NCBI RefSeq assembly: GCF_002994745.2
Contig: NC_037088.1
Location: forward strand, 3,105,001 to 3,169,000
Reading direction: 5' to 3'
DNA from: Rosa chinensis
Lineage: Eukaryota > Streptophyta > Magnoliopsida > Rosales > Rosaceae
Length of the DNA: 64,000 nucleotides
The notes under the pieces were generated by a model. It was not told the DNA's origin. It did no database searches and saw only the letters and a program-made list of their open reading frames with translations. Position 1 is the first letter of the stretch. The number at the start of each line of letters is the position of its first letter. Below, in pieces: positions 24,420-35,374 of the stretch. The translations under genes were made by a program, and so were the position numbers.

Positions 24420-25144
24420 GGGTTATTATCATAAATGGTACCTGAACTTATCCTCTATCTTATCAATGATATCTGAACTTCAATTTTGATCACAACCAGT
24501 ACCTGAACTTTTCGATTTCATTTCAAATGGTACCTATTACTAACTTCCATTAATGTCCCGTTAAAAACTGATATGTGTAGAGCACATGACCTATATTCAA
24601 GAATAGTTTGACGAAAATACCCATTTAAATTATAGAAGTTCAATTAAAAATAGAAATTAAAATGTACCTCTACACTCTGATGAAAATAAAATTTAAAAAC
24701 AAGATCTCAACAAAAATTAATTTGTTTTATAGATACAGACAAAATATTTCAAACAAAACTAGAAAACTTTTTTTTGGGACAAACTATAAATTTAAAACTG
24801 AAACCTTATCAAAACTTTTGTAAGTCTTTTTTTTTTTTTTTCCCTGTCATTCATATTTTTAATTGAAGTTGAAAGCTTTTCTTTTTGATAGTCTCATTTT
24901 TTATAGCCACAATATAAGTGAAAATAAGTGATATTACAAAAAAAAAAATAATAATAACTTTACAAATTTATCCTTGAAAAATGAGTCACATGTTAGTTTT
25001 TAACAAAATATTAACGGAAGTTAGTGATAGATACTATTTGAAATGAAATCGAAAAGTTCAGGTACTGGTTGTGATCAAAATTAAAGTTTAAGTACCATCA
25101 ATAAAATAGAGGATAAGTTCAGGTACTATTTGTAATAATAACCG
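24420..25144. mobile_element. Mutator-like MITE (725 bp) with ~155-bp TIRs and 9-bp TSD
   Basis: Arms at about 24420-24578 and 24985-25144 are inverted repeats sharing 'gtacctgaacttatcctcta', 'tgatcacaaccagtacctga' and 'acttttcgatttcatttcaa'. A perfect 9-bp duplication TTATATTTA flanks it at 24411-24419 and 25145-25153. The long TIRs with a 9-bp duplication fit the Mutator superfamily. The interior is AT-rich and non-coding. Confidence 0.93.
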
Positions 25145-25153
25145 TTATATTTA

Positions 25154-25789
25154 TGTCATGTTTTACCTCAATGTGAACTAATTAATCTAAGAAAGTCTTC
25201 ATTAGGGAAATAGGGATATCAATGAAGTAAAATATGTAAATCTTAAAAATAGTAATTTTGTGTATGTCTTACGTGTGTATGCATTTAATCTTAATTGGTT
25301 GGTTCGAAGAAAATAAGAAAAGGAAAGTTAATTGGTTGGGTGGTCCGAGATAAAGTATTGTGCCACTACGTAAATCAGCTAAAGTTGGTTGTTGAGATAA
25401 ATTTAACAAATACATCGTGCATGTTTCTCCATTAATAATCAGAGCACTATTGCTGTCCCTCTGTCTTTCAACATCTGCATGAGCAAATTCGTGTTGTGGT
25501 TAATCCTAAATCATGAATGACATCATTGATATTTTTATCTGTCAAGAGTGTAGCACAATTGGAATATCGAGTTCGTTTCTCATTTCTGAGTTAATTGCAT
25601 GATTCTAATGATATTAATAAGAACAAGATAATCGCTTATATGTTGCGTAGTGTTGAGCCACGGGTACATATTAGTGTACTTTTCGAGTTTGCCATGAATA
25701 ATGCATGTCACTTAATATGAACTATCCATCTGAAAATCTTCCAATATGGATTGAATTGTCTGAAAATGAACTTTGGGTGCCCAACATTG
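25154..25789. other. No gene seen
   Basis: Plain AT-rich sequence up to the Copia 5' LTR. Confidence 0.5.
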
Positions 25790-26002
25790 TGTTGGCGTGA
25801 GTCACTCTCCATTATTGTAGCAATTGTAGTATAATTAGGATTGTATAGTTAAGGAGGATATCATGTAGTTAAGGAGAGAATATCACGGTGTAATTAGTTT
25901 CCTATTAGGAATGTGTATACTTTGTATATGTACTTCATCTTTGGAGAAGATCAATATATCAGAAATTCCCAAACTTTCTCTTTGTCTTTGTTCTGTTTGA
26001 CT
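25790..26002 (+). repeat. 5' LTR of Copia element 2
   Basis: 213 bp, begins TGTTGGCG. It ends at ...TTTGACT directly before the primer-binding site. Confidence 0.93.
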
Positions 26003-27317
26003 TGGTATCAGAGCAGAGATCCGTCTGGACTCTGTTTGTTTGTTTTCTCTGCAAATTTGTCTTTGTTCTCTTTAAGAGTTTGTCCTTTGTCTTCATCCTC
26101 TGTTCCTTTTGCCCTAAAACCCTAAAGTTTGCAATACCTTGCTGTCTACCTCTCCTTCCTTAGGCGCGTCAAATTTTGTGGTTTGTGTTGCTGCTTGAAG
26201 AAGAAGAATGGCAGATTTGTCCCTTAGTTCGTTGTTCAACAGTCAGGTGACTTGCAACTATTGTAAGACTGTTGGCCACTACAAGAGTCAATGTCCCAAG
26301 TTGCTAAGACTCAACTCCAATAACTCTAGTTGGAAAAGAAGTAATAATGGTCAGAAAAGCAAGGCGGCAATCCAACTAGTGCAGGAGCAAGAACCTGATT
26401 TCTATGATGTGGAGGGTCAAGATCAAACTAAGGGTAATGTTTCCCTAACTCAGGAGAATCGAGGTAAAATTGGTGTCGATTTAAATGTTTCTAGCTTTAC
26501 TGGTAGTAATACATGGATAATTGATTCTGGTGCGTCTGATCATATGATGTATGATAAGTCTTTCTTCGTCACGTTGTCCTCCCCATCCATAACACATGTC
26601 TCTAATGCCAATGGTGAGTCCTTTCCGGTCTTAGGAATTGGGTCAGTCCAGGTTACACTGTCCATTACTCTTTATAATGTCCTCTATGTACCCTCTTTAT
26701 CTCATCATCTTTTGTCTGTGTCTCAATTAAACACACAAAACAAATGCTCTGTCACCTTTTATCCTATGTATGTTATCTTTCAGGATCTGTGTACTCGGGT
26801 GATAATTGGTAAGGGAGATCTGAGGTAGAGACTATTTCACTTGGATTGCATGTACGGAGGACCGACACAAGCACCATCAAGTCCACAATGTCCTGTTGCC
26901 CTAACATTGAGTTCTGATCGGATGAATGAATTGTGGTTGTGGCACCGCCGTTTGAGCCACCCATCCTTTGGTGTCATGAAGAAGTCCATGCCTTCCCTTT
27001 TTTTGGGAATAAGTGATTATAGTCTACATTGTGAAACTTGTTCTTTAGCCAAGAGTCATAGGTCTAGTTATCCTTCTAGCTTTCAGTCTAGTACAATGCC
27101 TTTTGAATTAATTCATTCCGATTTTTGGGGACCTTCCAAAAATTCAATTTTTTCAGGAATGCATTATTTTGTTTTATTCATTGATGACTTCACCAGATTA
27201 ACTTGGGTTGTTTTGCTTAAGTCAAAAGATGCAGTTTTCTCTGCCTTTACAACCTTCCATAATCTTGTTCGTACCCAATATGATGCCCGTATTACGGTCT
27301 TTCGGTCTGATAATGGT

Positions 27318-27337
27318 GGGGGGGGGGGGGGGGGGGG
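27318..27337 (+). repeat. Poly-G tract (20 G) within the integrase catalytic core
   Basis: The run directly follows the codons for the second catalytic Asp motif (S-D-N-G) and adds Gly codons in frame. Eight Gly replace the usual two, so about 18 bases are extra. Confidence 0.9.
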
Positions 27338-27995
27338 AGAGTTTGTTAATCATTCATTTCGTGATTACTTCCAATCTCATGGAATTGTTCACCAAACCAC
27401 TTGCCCACAAACACCAGAACAGAATGGGGTCTCTGAGCGGAAGAATCGTCATTTGTTATACATGGGTCGTGCCGTTCTCCTTAGTGCCAATATGCCTAAA
27501 TACATTTGGGGAGAGGCAGTGTTATGTGCCTCACATCTTATTAATCGTCTCCCATCTTCCCCTCTTCAAGGTCGTATTCCATTTGAGGTATTGTCTAGTT
27601 ATGTCTCTATCTCATCTCTTAATACCCTTCCTGCCTGTGTCTTTGGTTGTGTAGCTTATGTCCATCTCTATAAGAACCAACGTTCTAAGTTAGATGCAAG
27701 GGCTCTTAAGTGTGTCTTTGTCGGGTATGGGACTCAGCAGAAAGGATACAAGTGTTATCATCCTCCCTCTCAACGATTTTATGTCACCATGGATGTGACA
27801 TTCAGTGAGGATACATGTTATTTTCCACCTTCTACGACTCATAGTCAGGGGGAGTAGGGTATTTTTTATGAAGGACAATGCCAAACAGGGCCAACGATCG
27901 ATTGCATTATCTCAAATGATTGATCGGTTAGTGACGAGGAAGTGTCCAATGCCCCAGAAACCAACAACACACATGCGAAAATAGAAAAGGTAATT

Positions 27996-28211
27996 GCCGA
28001 ACAGAGTGTTTCGAGTTTCGAAACGGAAAAGGAAATTGCTGAATCATCTAGCCTTTGCCGTGCAACTGCCGAACAGAGCATTACAAGTTCCGAAATAGAA
28101 AAGGCAATTATTGAATCATCTACTCTTCGCCATGCAACTGCCGAACAGAGCATTGTGAATTCCGAAACAGAAAAGACAATTGCCGAATCGTCTACCCTTC
28201 AAGAAGAAGCT
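27996..28211 (+). repeat. Three 72-bp tandem repeats in the integrase-RT spacer
   Basis: Units start at 27996, 28068 and 28140, each encoding 24 residues that begin AEQS and end near SSxLxxAT. The copies differ at several positions and stay in frame. Confidence 0.9.
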
Positions 28212-30065
28212 CCTAATCAGTCAGTCTCTCCCTCTCCATCAGTGGTCTCCCCTGTTCAATCTTTATTTGAGGTACGTAGTAGTTTGCCTTTGTCCCATAA
28301 CCCACCTAATTTGTCTGATAGTGTTACTCCTTTAACTGATTCTACACATGTTCCAACACGAGTCTTACCAGAACGGTCCAACCGTGGCCAGCCTACCAAG
28401 AAATATGAACCAAGTTTGTGTGCTAAGACCAAATATCCTGTAGCTAATTATGTGTCTACTCATAGGTTGTCTAAACCATATGTAGCCTTTGTGAATCAAT
28501 TATCTTCTGTGTCGCTTCCTAGTAAAGTAAAGTACAGGATGCAATGAAGGACAAGAAGTGGGCAAAAGCAATGGCTGTGGAGATGGATGCACTTGAAAAA
28601 AATCAAATGTGGGAGTTAGTATCACTACCTCCTGGAAAGAAAACAGTTGGGTGTCGATGGGTGTATACAGTGAAGCACAATTCAGATGGTTCGGTGGACA
28701 GATATAAGGCAAGGCTAGTAGCGAAGGGTTGTACCCAGAAGTATGGTGTGGACTATGATGAAACTTTTGCACTAGTAGCAAAGATCAATACAATCCGGGT
28801 ACTTCTGTCTCTAGCTGCTAATCTTGATTGGCCTCTGCAACAATTTGATGTTAAAAATGCCTTCTTGCATGGTGATTTGAATGAAGAAGTATACATGGAC
28901 TTGCCTCCGGGATATGGTACTTCCACTAGAGTCAAGGTGGTGTGTCGTTTAAGAAAATCCCTACATGGCCTCAAACAATCTCTAAGAGCTTGATTTGGTC
29001 GATTCACGACATTCATGAGGAGAATTAGGTACAGGCAGAGCAATTCAGATTATACACTGTTCCTTAAGCATCAGAAGGGTAAAGTTACAGCTTTAATTAT
29101 TTATGTGGATGACATGGTGGTGACAGGTAATGATCTTGAGGAGATTAAGAAGTTGCAGAGTGCATTGTCAGCAGAATTTGAAATGAAAGACTTGGGGAGT
29201 TTGAAATATTTCTTGGGAATTGAAGTTGCTAGAGCAAAAGATTGTATTATGTTGAGCCAGAGAAAGTATGTCCTTGACTTATTAGCAGAGACGGGTATGC
29301 TCGATTGCCAACCAGCTGACACACCCATTGAGAAAAACCATCGGTTAGCTGAGTATCCAGATCAAGTACCCACAAATAAGGCAAGATATCAGAGGTTAGT
29401 TGGAAGATTAATTTATTTGTCACACACTAGACCAGACTTAGCTTATGCAGTTAGTGTTGTGAGTCAATTCATGCATAATCCTAGTAAGGCTCATATGGAA
29501 GCTGTAGTTCGGATCTTGAGGTACTTGAAGTCTGCTCCTGGAAGGGGGTTGGTGTTTTCTAAGCATAGACATTTGGATGTTTTGGGATATACAGATGCAG
29601 ACTGGGCAGGTTGTATAACTGATTGACGGTCCACTTCCGGATACTTTACGTTTTTAGGTGGGAATTTAGTTACTTGGAAGAGTAAGAAACAGAAGGTGGC
29701 GGCTCGTTCTAGTGCTGAAGCAGAATATAGAGAAATGACTTGTGAAGTTTGTGAGATGTTGTGGTTAAGGCACTTGTTGAGGGATTTGGGGTTCCAGCAG
29801 AAGAAAGCCATGCCCTTATTCTGTGATAACAAAGCTGCAGTTGAAATTGCTCATAATCCTGTCCAACATGATCGCACAAAACATGTGGAGGTTGATAGAC
29901 TCTTCATCAAAGAGAAGCTGGATCAACAAATCATCTCTTTTATTTTCGTACCTACTGAGGCGCAGTTGGCAGACATTCTTACAAAAGCAGTTTCTAGCAA
30001 GGCGTTTTGTGACTCACTTGACAAGTTGGGCATTCGTGATCTGTATGCTCCAACTTGAGGGGGAG

Positions 30066-30278
30066 TGTTGGCGTGAGTCACTCTCCATTATTGTAGCAAT
30101 TGTAGTATAATTAGGATTGTATAGTTAAAAAGGATATCATGTAGTGAAGGAGAGAATATCACGGTGTAATTAGTTTCCTATTAGGAATGTGTATATTTTG
30201 TATATGTACTCCATCTTTGGAGAAGATCAATATATCAGAAATTCCCAAACTTTCTCTTTGTCTTTGTTCTGTTTGACT
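30066..30278 (+). repeat. 3' LTR of Copia element 2
   Basis: 213 bp, five substitutions from the 5' LTR. Confidence 0.93.
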
Positions 30279-30676
30279 GATTGTCTAGCTAGGGATTGAA
30301 ATCATTCATATTTTAGGTATTTTTTGTTTATGCCAAACTAGTTAATCAGAAAAGCGTTTTTAACATTTGATTATCTGTTATTTTGTCTTTACTAATTAAT
30401 TTGACGTAGCAATGATTCTTGCCAAGACCTGAAAACCTGAAAAGGTCCAATTATTGAACCATACATTAAAAATGTGACATTTTCAACTAGATATGTTTAC
30501 ATTCTCAAGTTTTGCAGACGTGCAGTACTCGAGCTACTCGTGAATATGGTATAATCTAAGTAGATGGACGATGACCACAACTTTACATATAGTATTTGTC
30601 ATACGCACACAGTTTTCGATCTCAAGACAATAAGATATATGATGTGAAGCTAGCTAGCTAGGTTCATTAGTGATTG

Positions 30677-30716
<40 letters not shown>

Positions 30717-32423
30717 TAACCAGTACACCCAAGATAATTATTAATGATCGAATTGACCAATCATACATTGGCTGATAATGTAAGCTAGCCGGTGAAAATT
30801 AGGCCAGGCAAAGGGGTTATTGGAAATCCTACGTAGACCTCATTAACATGCAAAAAGCTATTTAGTTTGATTGCTAGCTAGCTACCAGATACAAGCACTT
30901 CTATTTTCCTTCATCACCATATATGAAGGACAAAAGATTAAATCATTTATATTCTACATAGTCTGTAGCTACCTTAGCTTACGTTGATTGTGGATTATCC
31001 ACCTTTTCCACAATCTAAACAAACTCATCTGTGAGTCTCTGCATATTTGGCCAGATTATTAATTGCAATGCTGGCATTCTAGGATTGGCATTTAGAGTGG
31101 AGAAGAGCACCTTTGTTTATTGGCCAGGTGGAGGGAAGAGTTTCTATAAAAGGGAAGGTATCCGGGGCTTTGTACAAGTGTGTTTGTGTAAGCAAAAGGC
31201 CAAGCCAGGAAGTTGGTGAAACCAGCGAGCTTTGCAATTTTGCTTTCACCGAACAGAGCAGCGTGTATAAGGGAAAATATTTAAGGTATGCAGTTGGTTA
31301 CTTGTAAAATGATATAAGCACTGCTAGTTTTCTTTTCTTCTAATCTACATTTCCAAAGCTAGATCTCAATTCGATCGTGTCTTTTTAGATATCAGTTCCT
31401 GGCTCCATGTTCTTTTCTTAATTCTCAAGTGAGCTTATTCCTTGTACCTGTCGCATATTTGCATGCACCGATCTTTTCTTGCACACACTTTCATAATTTC
31501 ATGAATATATGTATATATATTATACTTCTATAGATTACACGCACCTGATTGAGTTCCTCTATGTTTTAGTTTAACGGTCCTAATTAACATTGAACGTGGG
31601 CATGTCAACTGGAAAATCCAGTGAATGTTTATCATGATAGTGTTTTTAGCCGGTAAATATGACCGAGGCTTCAAGCTAGGGACATCATGCTTTTTTTTTC
31701 CTTAGAAAACATCAGTTCATTTCAAGTGAATTGGAAACATTAATAGTTTTACAGTAATCATCTAGATGCATAAAAACTTCTCGCAGAACTTTTTGAGTTG
31801 GACTAATACAGAGCTATTTTTTTTTTTTTTTGACGAAAATACACGGCTATTTGCAACTTTGCTTTGCCAACTTTGAGAAAAGGTTTTGTATACGAATATT
31901 TAGAACTTAAATTGTTTGATATGTAAAGCATTTTTGCTTTCTTTACGACACCAGCAAGTTGCACAATATTACCGTACCAGTACCACTACTTGAGAAGAAA
32001 AAAGATGCATCCGCTCGGGAATCCAAAAATTACGTAACCGTAGGTGCATGTTACTGTTAGGTTTCTTCTATTATTATTATTATTTTTGGTCGATAGTTTT
32101 CTTCTATTATGACTAATGACTATGGTCCTTTGAAGCGGGTTCGGATCCTATTCCAACCGGGCGCCCGGAATCCCGTATCGGATGGTCAAGTACGGAAGAG
32201 TCCAAGGGATGACACTCATTTGTTCGGGCGGTCCCTATCTCTAGTCTTGTCTGAGTCATCGTCATTTTCGCAATTAGTTTGGACAAGAGAACTTGTCCCC
32301 AGATAAACCTCGCATTCCAAAATCTCTCTTTGAAATTTCTTGTCTCCAATCTTTTTCCATCAACAATGCTGCTTATGTAGCTTCCACTACTCACAATGTG
32401 TTGACCAAATCCATGACCATATA
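30279..32423. other. Intergenic; no gene seen
   Basis: (AT)n lies at about 30680-30713. Around 31031-31310 the + strand is moderately GC-rich, with a weak coding look and a donor-like 'aaggtatgc' at about 31284. It could be a leader exon of the MATE locus, but nothing links them. I see nothing else. Confidence 0.4.
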
Positions 32424-32965
32424 TGTTATTGGTTTAGTTAAACTAACAGCCCCTATAAGGTTTAGTAATTACGTCTTCTTTTTAACTTTACAAGTACACA
32501 TACATTGGTTTCGGATGATAAAACCCAACTCCATTAATTCTTGAAACAAATCTGAATATTACGTATCTTTTTTCGAATGGTTATTTATGTAAATATGGTA
32601 TACATGTTTTGGAGTTCATATTGAGTCATTATTTAAAAGAAGTATATGACAACATTAAACATGATAGGCCTAATTTTCTTATTATGACGAATTATAACTA
32701 GACATAACGGCATGTACGTTAATATGAAAGAATAAATCTAGCTATAATTTCACGGTCTTGTTGCAATTGAAAACAACTTATACAACTACGTTTAAATAAA
32801 CATAAATGACTAAAAATTAACAAGACCGTTTTCCCTGCTCTATGTTCCTTAAAATCAGAGTTCGGATCCCTTTTAATTGCCGTTTTTTTTTTTTTTTTTT
32901 CGGGACAAGAATTTGTGTCCTTTGATATACCTTGTAACCAAAGACTTAAAATGACATTTCAAACT
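32424..32965. repeat. Repeat segment also present at 62685-63980
   Basis: 'ttagttaaactaacagcccc', 'ttgttgcaattgaaaacaac', 'aacataaatgactaaaaatt' and 'gacaagaatttgtgtccttt' occur in the same order and strand at the right end of the window, where the copy is split by an 801-bp TIR element. It is probably an unnamed TE family. Ends are not resolved. Confidence 0.7.
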
Positions 32966-33800
32966 CTTACAAGATGACAAATTCTAACTATATATACATC
33001 GATCTCCATTGTACTTTATTCTTCCCCTTATTCTGATATTCTTCTATTAAGTTCTTTATAAGATTTGACGTCATTCAGTGTTTTGAAATGGCAATCTTAT
33101 TTGCAAGTGATGACCATGTGCATAAATCAACTTTCCTAACCTTTTGTTCTTCTCTTCACTCGCAACTTTTAATCCATAGTTTGTGCGTTCTTTTAGTTTG
33201 TATCTTGAGTTTTGTATCTCGAGTTCAGATTGAAACATTAGTTAAAAGCAAAGTAAGTTTTATTTTTACTATTCTTTTTCAATGATAATTTATAATATCT
33301 TAAGTCTTTTCACACGGTACCAGTTTATTGACCACATTTAATAGTATAAATAAATTTAATATATAGTCCCTAAATTTTTGAAAATGACAAAAGTTGTACC
33401 AACCATATATTTAGTCCACATCCCTTGATTATATTAACCCAGTTCCACAAAGGAACAGGTCGAATCTTGTTCTAGTAGGAAGGTTCACACTGACATGGAC
33501 ATAAGAAGGATCAGTATTCACCGTATCTCTCTTGATAATTGAAACAGAAGACGCCTTCCCGTAAGGCTCCTGGTGATATCAGGGGCTTTGTAGAACCAAG
33601 GGAGGTTCATGCAGATTCCAAGTTTTGCGACACCAATACTAATTGTCCTTTCCCTTTCTGCTTTCTGTTCAGCCCATTCTAGCTTAACTACTTGTTATAT
33701 ATTTAGCATCTGTCCTTTACTGAGCTCAAGTTTCCAAATGGCAAATGAGACCAGACTTTTTGTTACATATTCATATACTTTGAATAGTTTTAATATATAG
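32966..33800. other. Intergenic; no gene seen
   Basis: AT-rich sequence. No exon or element end recognised. Confidence 0.5.
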
Positions 33801-34303
33801 ATGGGACGTTTACCCATCATCGTTTGTTTGCTTTTTTTTCTTTTTTGTTCTTTTATGAAAGAAACATATAGATGAATGTTATTTTGAAGGCCCTGTTTTG
33901 AATCACATTGAGAATATAAATTCACATTTTAAGTTTTTTTTTTTTTTTCTTGGAGTATGTTAAGTCATTTCATACATAGGTAAATTATTTTTCTGTAAAA
34001 TATCTAACATATTACGATGCTTGATCAAGTGCAATATGAAGTATGTCTAGATGGGACGCTTACCAATCAATGTTTGTTTGTTTTTTTTTTTTTTTGTTCT
34101 TTTATGAAAGGAACATATAGATGTATGTTATTTTGAAGGCCCTGTTTTGAATCACATTGAGAATATAAATTCACATTTTAAGTCTTTTTTTTTTCTTGGA
34201 AAGGGGTATGTTAAGTCATTTCATATATAGGTAAATTATTTTTCTATAAAATATCTAACATATTATGTTGCTTGATCAAGTGCAATATGAAGTATGCCTA
34301 GAT
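33801..34303 (+). repeat. 250-bp tandem duplication
   Basis: Unit 33801-34050 ('atgggacgtttacc' ... 'gaagtatgtctag') is repeated at 34051-34303 with few differences, mainly in T-run length. A short third echo ('gaatgaagtatgtctagatt') lies near 34344. Non-coding. Confidence 0.88.
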
Positions 34304-35280
34304 TCTTTTTTTATTTTTATTATTATTGTTATTATATTTAAGAAGAATGAAGTATGTCTAGATTGTCTTGTTAAACTGTTTGTAAAACAATTTTCTTGAA
34401 AGGCATTGATGGAATACCGAGACCTTTTACTTTGCGTGATTTAAAAATTTGAAAAAATTCCTTTATAAATCATTAATCTCAATTTAAGCCAAGAAAAGGA
34501 ATGAAAACATTAAATTTTGTAAAATGGTCTTGACTAATTTGGCAAATAAATAGTGAGGCGTACAAAATGAAATTGCCAGATCGAAAGGCATATCAGTTAT
34601 TTTTTTGTTGTTGAAGAAATCGGAATGCATATCATTTAGACACAAGAAATTGTGTGTTTGAATGAGACACATGATCCTTTCCGTTCTAAAAACCTGTGTT
34701 GCCCATAAATTTTTGAAAATTTTAACAAGTCTTTCTGAGAGTAAAGTATCTCGTATTATGCATTTTAGTCGCGCGTAACTCCATGCATTGCCCATTAGTT
34801 ATGGTTTGGATTTTCAACTTTAATATAATATCAGAATAGACAATTCATCTAAACGTGTCCGGTTGCATTCTAAGACCTTTAGCAGCGTTCCGACCTTGAA
34901 TTTTTTGCAAGGTTCGTCTCTTCAGAAAAATAATGAGAAAAAAAATCAAGTATTGAGTCTTGTATTGACTGATGTTGCACGTAGAAAACAACACAACTGA
35001 GGAAGGTTTTATTCTATCACCGACTATGCACCTATAAATCCACTTTGAACATGTAGTAGTGTTTCGTACCTTCTGTGTCACCTTCTTGGCGTTAAGTTTA
35101 TTCTGAAGCAGTCAGATTTCTGAAGCACTGCTGAGATATAATCCATTGTTTAAAATTGAAATTGACTTTATTTGACCTTCCTTGTCAAGTAAGGGGACAT
35201 TTCATTTTCATAGCGCGCAGTTTATATCTTTGGAATTTCAATCACTTTTGCTCGGTATGAGATCTAGTGGTTTCACACAT
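34304..35280. other. Intergenic region upstream of the MATE gene
   Basis: No exon seen. It presumably includes the distal promoter of the MATE gene. Confidence 0.4.
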
Positions 35281-35285
35281 TTGCA

Positions 35286-35297
35286 GTTATATATAGC
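35286..35297 (+). promoter_or_regulatory. Candidate TATA box of the MATE gene
   Basis: 'agttatatatagc' lies about 80-90 bp upstream of the ATG at 35375, leaving room for a short leader. It is the best core promoter match nearby. There is no proof that transcription starts here. Confidence 0.4.
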
Positions 35298-35374
35298 TTA
35301 GATTGTGAGAACAGTATTTTTGACAACATCAGAAACATTTTGAACTGTGCAGTAACTATTATTCAAACATAAGC

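Larger units (their letters stand above)
26208..30058 (+). pseudogene. Copia gag-pol pseudogene with gag deletion
   Basis: The frame starts ATG GCA at 26208. After only about 15 residues it reaches the gag zinc knuckle CNYCKTVGHYKSQC, so the usual N-terminal gag domain of a couple of hundred residues is missing. Next come the protease (IIDSGASDHM), the pre-integrase motif (LWLWHRRLSHPSFG), the integrase (FIDDFTR, FRSDNG, then E-Q-N-G), RT (MWELVSLPPGKKTVGCRWVY, IYVDDMVV) and RNase H (ARSSAEAEYREM, TKHVEVDRLFIKEKL). Breaks are: TAG 26826-26828, TAG 27855-27857, TGA 27921-27923, a frame change near 28530, TGA 28991-28993 at a normally Trp position, and TGA 29624-29626 at a normally Arg position. 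A 20-G tract interrupts the integrase at 27318-27337. It ends at TGA 30056-30058. Confidence 0.93.
25790..30278 (+). mobile_element. Young Ty1/copia retrotransposon
   Basis: Two 213-bp LTRs (25790-26002 and 30066-30278) differ at only 5 sites (about 97.7% identity). The initiator-Met primer-binding site TGGTATCAGAGC begins at 26003, immediately after the LTR. A purine tract (GAGGGGGAG) ends at 30065, directly after the pol stop codon. The flanking pentamers CATTG and GATTG match at four of five positions. The internal region is 4.06 kb and contains pol in Copia order. Despite its youth it is defective (see the pseudogene entry). Confidence 0.95.
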
